Assembly: GCA_038363925.1 (NCBI GenBank)
Contig: JAQQWL010000008.1
Location: forward strand, 1,984,001 to 2,048,000
Length of the DNA stretch: 64,000 bases
Origin: Apiospora phragmitis
Taxonomy: Eukaryota; Ascomycota; Sordariomycetes; Amphisphaeriales; Apiosporaceae
Direction: 5' to 3'
Shown: piece after piece, positions 58,858-64,000 of the stretch
Numbering within the stretch: the stretch's first letter is position 1
Layout: every line of letters starts with the position of its first letter
Position numbers and translations under genes: made by a program
Notes under the pieces: model-generated
Database searches by the model: none
What the model was told of the DNA's origin: nothing
The model's input: the letters and a program-made list of their open reading frames with translations, nothing else

Positions 58858-59214
58858 TTATTTAACGAAATCATCCTCCTTCTCCTTCTTCTCCTCCTCT
58901 CTGTCTTCGCCGTCCGAGATGACGTCCCAGATGTCGCTGCGGTTGAAGACGTACGCGAGGCCGATCGAGATTATATTGCCCCAGCTCGTAATGGTCTGGC
59001 CCATGTAGTTGATAAAGGAGTCCTGCTTTTCGGCCGTCCAGTTCGAGCCGTCCGTGCTCAATAAGTCTTTGGCGATGGTGGTATTCTGGCCGATTAAGTT
59101 CATGGTTGTGTCTTTGATGTTGTCGAAGGCTCTGCTCCCTGCAGCCTGTTTGGCGACGAAGTAGGGCTGACTCTTTAGGAACGAGTTGAAAAAGGGCCCG
59201 GCAGCCGAAAGCAA
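58858..59214 (-). CDS. Unrecognised protein, C-terminal exon
   Basis: Open frame ending at 58858 with no ATG at its 5' limit (the frame begins at a TTG), so an upstream exon is expected near 59215-59300. Visible features: NIKDTTMNLIGQNTTIAKDL, NWTAEKQDSFINYMGQTITS and WGNIISIGLAYVFNRSDIWD, helical segments with regular hydrophobic spacing. The C-terminal tail is acidic and Lys-rich (SDGEDREEEKKEKEDD). Codon use looks coding. I do not recognise the family. Confidence 0.5.
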   Translation of the reverse strand: MLSAAGPFFNSFLKSQPYFVAKQAAGSRAFDNIKDTTMNLIGQNTTIAKDLLSTDGSNWTAEKQDSFINYMGQTITSWGNIISIGLAYVFNRSDIWDVISDGEDREEEKKEKEDDFVK

Positions 59215-59540
59215 AGGGGTCAGTGTGGGGGGGAGTCAGCGAGAGGGGGTGTCGCCTTATTGTACCAAGCCCGATGGAAAGCCAGACTAGTGACTCGCAT
59301 TACCCTAAGTGACTGCCTGGCCTGCCACCCCCCCTCCCCCCCAGTTTCCCGTCGACTGTTTGAGAAACCTGGACGTCATTTTTCGAATCTAATATGTTCT
59401 CGCTCCATGAAGATCGAGGAGACCAGAAGCACTACCTCATAAAAAGGAGCTTCAGCAACTAAATACACACCCCTTACACCCCCAAGCTGTGACTAGCTTG
59501 AGTACATGTCCACTGGCACCAAAGATCGCCGAAGACCCTT

Positions 59541-61658
59541 TTATTCCCCCGAACAATCGCTGACATCGAAGGCCGACGCCGGAGCCAACTGTGCAGCCTC
59601 GGTGCCATTCCCGAACAAGACCACCGTCTCTCCATCAATACTATGCTTTGGCCATGCCATTCCGTTGCTCGTGGAGGGGTCCTTGGAAGGATCCGTGGCA
59701 AAAGCAACCCACATGTCTAGACGAAGAATGGTACGTCAGCGAAGTAGCTCTAGACCGAGATTGACTGCTTGATCGGTGCCCGCCACAACGAATAGAGAGA
59801 TAGGATCAAAGAGAGAAAATATGGTTACGGACCCTCCATCGCGTAGCTTGTCTGCCATTCCAGCTCGGTCGAGTTTCCGCGGAACTGGTAGTGCGTCCCG
59901 AAGATGAGGGGTAGATCCGCTATGAACAGCAGATAGATTAGTCCTTCTTCTTGGTTTGATCCAAACTCGTGGAACCGAAACTCGAGACTCACAGCTGTGC
60001 ATGGCTCCAAGCCAGTACCGAGGGGTGATGTTGGAGAAGTTGCCGGCGAACAAGTAACGGTACGTCGTGTGGCCGTAGTCGAGACGATCTCTGTTCATCA
60101 CATTAGCACACAGAGGTTTTTACTGTTTGGGTCTACCGGGGAAAGACCAACTTGAGCTCCTTTCGTAAGCTACAGTCGAAGGGCCCTACTGGGTTGTCGG
60201 ACGGCATTGGGGGTGGTGTGGTCTGAGTCTTGTTGAAACCACCAAACGCAGCCCCCTCGTTGGAGGTAGTGCCCGTGATCAAAGGCTGTATGGCTCATCG
60301 TGTCGGGTCAGTAAAGGTCTCCAAAATCAAAAAATCCTTTCTCTGCTGATTAAACGAACCACTTTGGCCACCAATCCGCGCTCAAGCCTCTCGGTGTAGT
60401 TGGAGAAGACGGTAGTGTTATCAACCACTGCGCCGAACATGGGCACCTCCTCGCGGCCCGACTGCAGCAGAGACTGGAGGCGTCGGGCTGGAACTTCCTG
60501 CATGCAGGCGAGTTCTTCTTCGGCTTCAAGACCTCCACAGCCGGCGAGCTCCGCGAGTTGCGAGAACGTGTTGATAGTGCTGTCGTCATCCGAGGAGGGG
60601 CTAACCCCCACGGTTCCGGAGTTGGCGATGGCACCGGTGATGATGGGGTCCTCGCCATTGGCGTACACGTAGGAAGTGACCAGTCCAGCACCTTGTTGTA
60701 GTAGTAATTAGCTAGCGATAGTCAACGAGCTTCCGGGGTTCTAGGGCTTAATTACCTGCACTTTGGCCCCATAAGACCATGCGTTCAGGATCGCCTCCAA
60801 AGGCCTCGATGTTATCCCTGGCCCACTCCACCCTTCGTCGGTCGTCAGCTAAAGGGGATTCGGTTCTTTCGTCCAATCTTGTACTCACACCAGCCGCGCG
60901 TCAAGAAGCCCTGCATTCTCCATGGCACCCTTGGCACCAGGGAACCCGAAGACGTTGAGTCGATAGCTACCCAACACCATCTAGAATCAGCATACGCATA
61001 CCTTCAACAACCATCGTGTCACTGGGCACAGCTTTCACCCACTTGAACGTAACCACAATATGCGTCTGCATCCTCTGGACCCACTGGTCCGGCACCTGAT
61101 AAGGCGCATGCCCCCGCCCTCCTGGAACCCCCCACCACAGACCCAGATGATGACAGGCACCTTCTTCTTCTCCTTCTCCTTCTTCTTCTCCTTCTTCTTC
61201 TCCTTCTTCTTCTCCTTCTTCTTCTCCTTCTTCTTCTCCTTCTTCTTCTCCTCCTCCTCCTCCTCCACGACGGGCCTGCTGCCGCGCGGGGCCCAGACGT
61301 TGAGGAACAGGCAGTCCTCTCCCTGGGGCTCCTGGTTCTGGAACTCGGGCACGAGCTCCCACCAGAGCCCCGAGTGGTCGCCCCCCTGTTGGAGGCAGAC
61401 GGTCGGGTACTCGCGCGCATAGCGGTGCAGGCCGTCGTCCGCGGCGGCCAGCGGCGGCAGGAACCGTCGATTACCCACGGGCGCCTGGCCGAACCGAATC
61501 CCCCGCCACTGATTAACGTCTGGGGCGCCGCCGGGACTGGAGGAGTCGACGAAGCCGGTGTAGCGCCCGCTCGTGGTGTTGACGGTCAGCTCGGCGTCGT
61601 GCTTCTGCACCGTCGCGCCGAGGAGGCCGACGGTGAGGAGGGCTGTGGGGAGCTGCAT
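59541..61658 (-). CDS. Type-B carboxylesterase/lipase, secreted, with frame problems
   Basis: Alpha/beta-hydrolase of the carboxylesterase type-B family. ATG 61658 begins a signal peptide (MQLPTALLTVGLLGATV). Then WRGIRFGQAPVGNRRF, EDCLFLNVWAPRGSRPV, the oxyanion-loop region VIIWVCGGGF (Cys where His-Gly-Gly-Gly is usual), a frame change at a G run near 61115, and HIVVTF. An intron from 61042 to 60967 follows, then YRLNVFGFPGAKG, DNIEAFGGDPERM and the nucleophile elbow GQSAG (about 60770). Later exons carry SYVYANGEDPIITG, AAFGGFNKTQTTPP, FGTHYQFRGN and WVAFATDPSKDPS, ending at 59541. One more junction (60889 to about 60850) does not keep phase. A long Lys/Glu insert is described separately. 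Substrate unknown. Confidence 0.82.
61161..61266 (-). repeat. CTT/CTC microsatellite encoding a Glu/Lys insert
   Basis: About 106 bp of cttcttcttctc-type 12-bp units. On the minus, coding strand it encodes EEEEEEKKKEKKK and further KKKE repeats in the carboxylesterase, placed between the NVWAPRG segment and the VIIWVCGGG strand. Confidence 0.9.
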
Positions 61659-62477
61659 GTTGCGCGCGCGTGCGGAAATGGGTATATGAAGGAGGAGCCA
61701 GAGATACGGTTTCTCAGCAAAGTAGTGTAAAAAAGCTGGAGGGAGGTGGTAACGTTGGCCCTTTAACAAGGGCTGACAGACAGTGCCAAGTACCATATCC
61801 GTCGACCTCCCATCTACACAATCATTGAAGAGGGGTTCGTTCCATTATCGCCGTATACGTGCCCTCTATGACGCTGTGCAGTAGCATGCTACTCTATCCA
61901 GCAAGAGGCACTTCCGCGAATTGGAGTATGTTCCCCGCGATCTCCCAATTCCAGTCCCGGTCAAGCGAGATTTCGTATGCGGAGTGTCGATTGGCAACGT
62001 AGATCCTTGCCCGCTCGGCAACGACGATATTAGCCAGTACAGGGTCACCGGTTGCCGTACTTACCCAGCCCATACTCGATCTTGGCATCACAACGTCGAC
62101 AAATCTCTCGACCAATAAAGGCCCGTCCAACCTGCAGTGACACATTGTATGGACTTCGAAACTGACTGTGGGCAAGCAAGTGCCGTGAGACTGAAAGCAG
62201 ACCATGGGTATTTATTATTGACACTATACGACGACTCCCGGAGAATGTCAGACATTGCGGCCTTGCCGTCTGCCGGAAAATCAAACTCAGCGCATACATA
62301 TCATCGGCTGCATCTTTAGAAAAGATGACTGTCCGATGCTGCGGCCCCAAAATTGTACACATGTTGCACGCGTCTGCATACTCATCCACAACCACCGTCC
62401 TCTACCTGCTCCCAGTATTGTACTCCAATTTACTGACATAGCCCCAATGACGAAGCTAACTCTTCGATAGAATAATA
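61659..62477. other. Intergenic, one doubtful coding stretch
   Basis: About 820 bp. On the minus strand, 61894-62395 has two overlapping ORFs whose composition looks partly coding (DPVLANIVVAERARIYVANR, EIAGNILQFAEVPLAG), but without a recognisable domain or clear start. Confidence 0.35.
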
Positions 62478-63698
62478 TCAGTCATGAATATGGCTAATCC
62501 ATAAGTCAATCTGCGCATTGCCTTTCTCGGCTGGGATATTTGGACAGGTATTCGAAAATTGTGCCTCCACACGTACGACATCACCGGGCTTATACTTATT
62601 CTGGCAGTGCCACCAGGCACTTGTCAGTGCGTTAATGACGTCAAGGGCCGAGATCCTGCCGCGCGGTCAGTAATGGTTCTATAGCTCTGCAGAGAACCCG
62701 AGCCTCTACTTACTGAGCACCGTCCGTACTGCCATCAGGGCGTGCCAGAGAGACACTGCATGTGCTGCTGCGAAGCAACTCGTTGTACATGCCTGCAGGG
62801 CCCCAGTCGCTTACGTTCCAATACCCTGGCGTGGAAAGGAGAACCCCCTGCAGACGTTCGCAGTCGCTCCATAGTGGCGATTCGTCGTGGGTTAGGCAGT
62901 TGGATGTTCCCTGGCTGCACAACGCTTCATGGGTGGGTGTACCATTCCAGTCATCGGTGAATAGTTTGAGTGGCTTGGCGGCCTCTGAGCGCTTCGTGAT
63001 ACCCTTGTTACGTGAAGATTTGATCGGGGGCATGGGGGGCGGGGCAGGGGTGCCTACTTGGTCGATAATGGCGATGATGATTTCTCCATCATCCATGCCC
63101 GGCCTTGTGTCCGGGCAGTCAGCTGTCCACATTGCACTCACCAGATGTTCACCATTGGGGCCATTGGTACTGCAAACCTGGCTGGAATCCTCAATGAAAG
63201 TACAGGTTTCCAGGGTCCCGATTCTGTTGCACGGTTAATAATGGCTCTACTTGTAAAGAGGTACCAGGATTCTTACCGAGTAGGATCCGTCCAGTTAGTG
63301 TCGTTACGCGCCACAAAGATCTGACATGTGTTCCACCAGCCCAGCAAGTCATATAAGCCTTGACCGTCCCATTGGGTTATATCCCAATAACCAGGTGTCT
63401 CATCAAGGATGTTGATCAACCCCACGCTGAATGTCATCGCGAAATCGCGGGGCAATGAGTCGGAGACTGTTGATGGGGTGTCTTCTTCCGGGGGCATTGA
63501 AACATCCTCGCTATGTGTAGCAAGGAGTTCAGATGGTGGTGCAGCGGCCGCCTTGTCATCCGGAACGAAACTTTCATGGAAGTAGACGGTGGTGACGGTA
63601 CCGTCGCTGCGGGTTACATTGTACTCGACGAAGCCTGGCTTGATCGGCGCAGCGAGGCCAAAGAGGCAGAAGAGAGAAATGATTACGGGGAGAAGCAT
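62478..63698 (-). CDS. Secreted protein with two Hce2/Ecp2-like halves, 369 aa
   Basis: Three exons, 63698-63277, 63223-62714 and 62655-62478, join in one frame (GTAAGA...CAG and GTAAGT...CAG). ATG 63698 starts a strong signal peptide (MLLPVIISLFCLFGLAAP). Two similar modules follow: DETPGYWDITQWDGQGLYDL with TLETCTFIEDSS, and LLSTPGYWNVSDWGPAGMYN with STCSVSLARPDG. Each has the TPGYW block and the Cys pattern of fungal Hce2-type effector-like secreted proteins. Between them is a Pro-rich linker (APPPMPPIKSSRNK) and DCERLQ. The third exon supplies the end of the second module (CQNKYKPGDVVRVEAQFSN). Hce2 family members include virulence-associated and ordinary secreted proteins; which applies here cannot be told. 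Not disrupted. Confidence 0.8.
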
Positions 63699-64000
63699 GA
63701 TGGGCCAGTCAGGAGATGGTCGGGTGTCCTGCAAGTCGCCTAGGAGTGTTTAGTGAAGGGCGACCTGTCTTGCAAATGCGTACGGGGTCGGTGGGAGACT
63801 GAGCAGAGAGAATTGCTTCAGTGGGTGTTGGTTGTCAGGTGAGGTCTGGCAGGAGAATGTGTGATGGGAAGACAATATCAACACTCAAGTCCAGAATTCA
63901 AAGAGTGCATTTATTACTTCTGCGGCCATGTGAATACAAGCAGGGACGCAGAGCATGTCTGTCGCAAGTGATGCGTGTTGAGGCAAATGTGATCTTACTC
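63699..64000. other. Upstream region of the Hce2-like gene
   Basis: About 300 bp without a gene; likely promoter and 5' UTR of the minus-strand gene ending the window. Confidence 0.4.

Noticed and set aside
61060..61422. Plus-strand ORF with a Phe/Ser repeat
   Set aside because: Antisense of the carboxylesterase microsatellite; no independent evidence.

Overview
This is nuclear DNA from a filamentous ascomycete. I infer a Sordariomycete, perhaps Sordariales. The evidence is short GT-AG introns of about 50-110 bp, an AA9 polysaccharide monooxygenase with a fungal CBM1, a Zn2Cys6 regulator, HET, NACHT and WSC families, and two AT-rich blocks that look mutated by RIP (repeat-induced point mutation, C to T in duplicated DNA).

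Layout. (1) 0-14.5 kb is a secreted/metabolic arm: the 3' part of an AA9-CBM1 gene, a secreted-type amidase, a small Cys-containing secreted protein, a His-rich single-pass membrane protein, a WSC receptor-like protein, a badly broken FAD-linked oxidase, a broken short-chain dehydrogenase and an AflR-like Zn2Cys6 regulator. (2) 15.3-20.6 kb holds an NLR-type (NACHT) gene split by a 1,937-bp DNA transposon (16191-18127) with 40-bp terminal inverted repeats and a TA target duplication. (3) 21.2-35 kb holds a nested pile of RIP-degraded Copia-like LTR retroelements (about 22748-33050). On one side it abuts a kinase-vWA gene whose kinase part is lost at the junction, and on the other a HET gene with no usable start. 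(4) 35-45 kb: an intact DUF7587-like nuclear protein, a C-14 sterol reductase relic with three frameshifts, a DUF7708/NACHT-like protein that lacks a P-loop, and a DUF7025-AAA ATPase. (5) 45.6-52 kb: a type II Cys-rich membrane protein, a disrupted cell-surface protein and an F-box protein. (6) 53.6-58.5 kb: a tandem array of three diverged paralogues of an unfamiliar family. All three keep an Arg-Asn-x3-His motif like the HEPN ribonuclease signature, and all three have homology that continues past premature stop codons. (7) 58.8-63.7 kb: an unknown small protein, a type-B carboxylesterase with a Lys/Glu microsatellite insert, and a secreted protein with two Hce2/Ecp2-like halves.

Taken together, 15-45 kb looks like an eroded allorecognition/immunity neighbourhood (NACHT, HET, kinase-vWA, DUF7708, AAA), invaded by transposons and decaying by RIP and indels. 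The most novel item is the tandem HEPN-like family. One caution: several otherwise well-conserved genes carry single-base frameshifts in homopolymer runs, so sequencing error must be separated from real pseudogenisation. Domain names were assigned by reading translations, without a database search.
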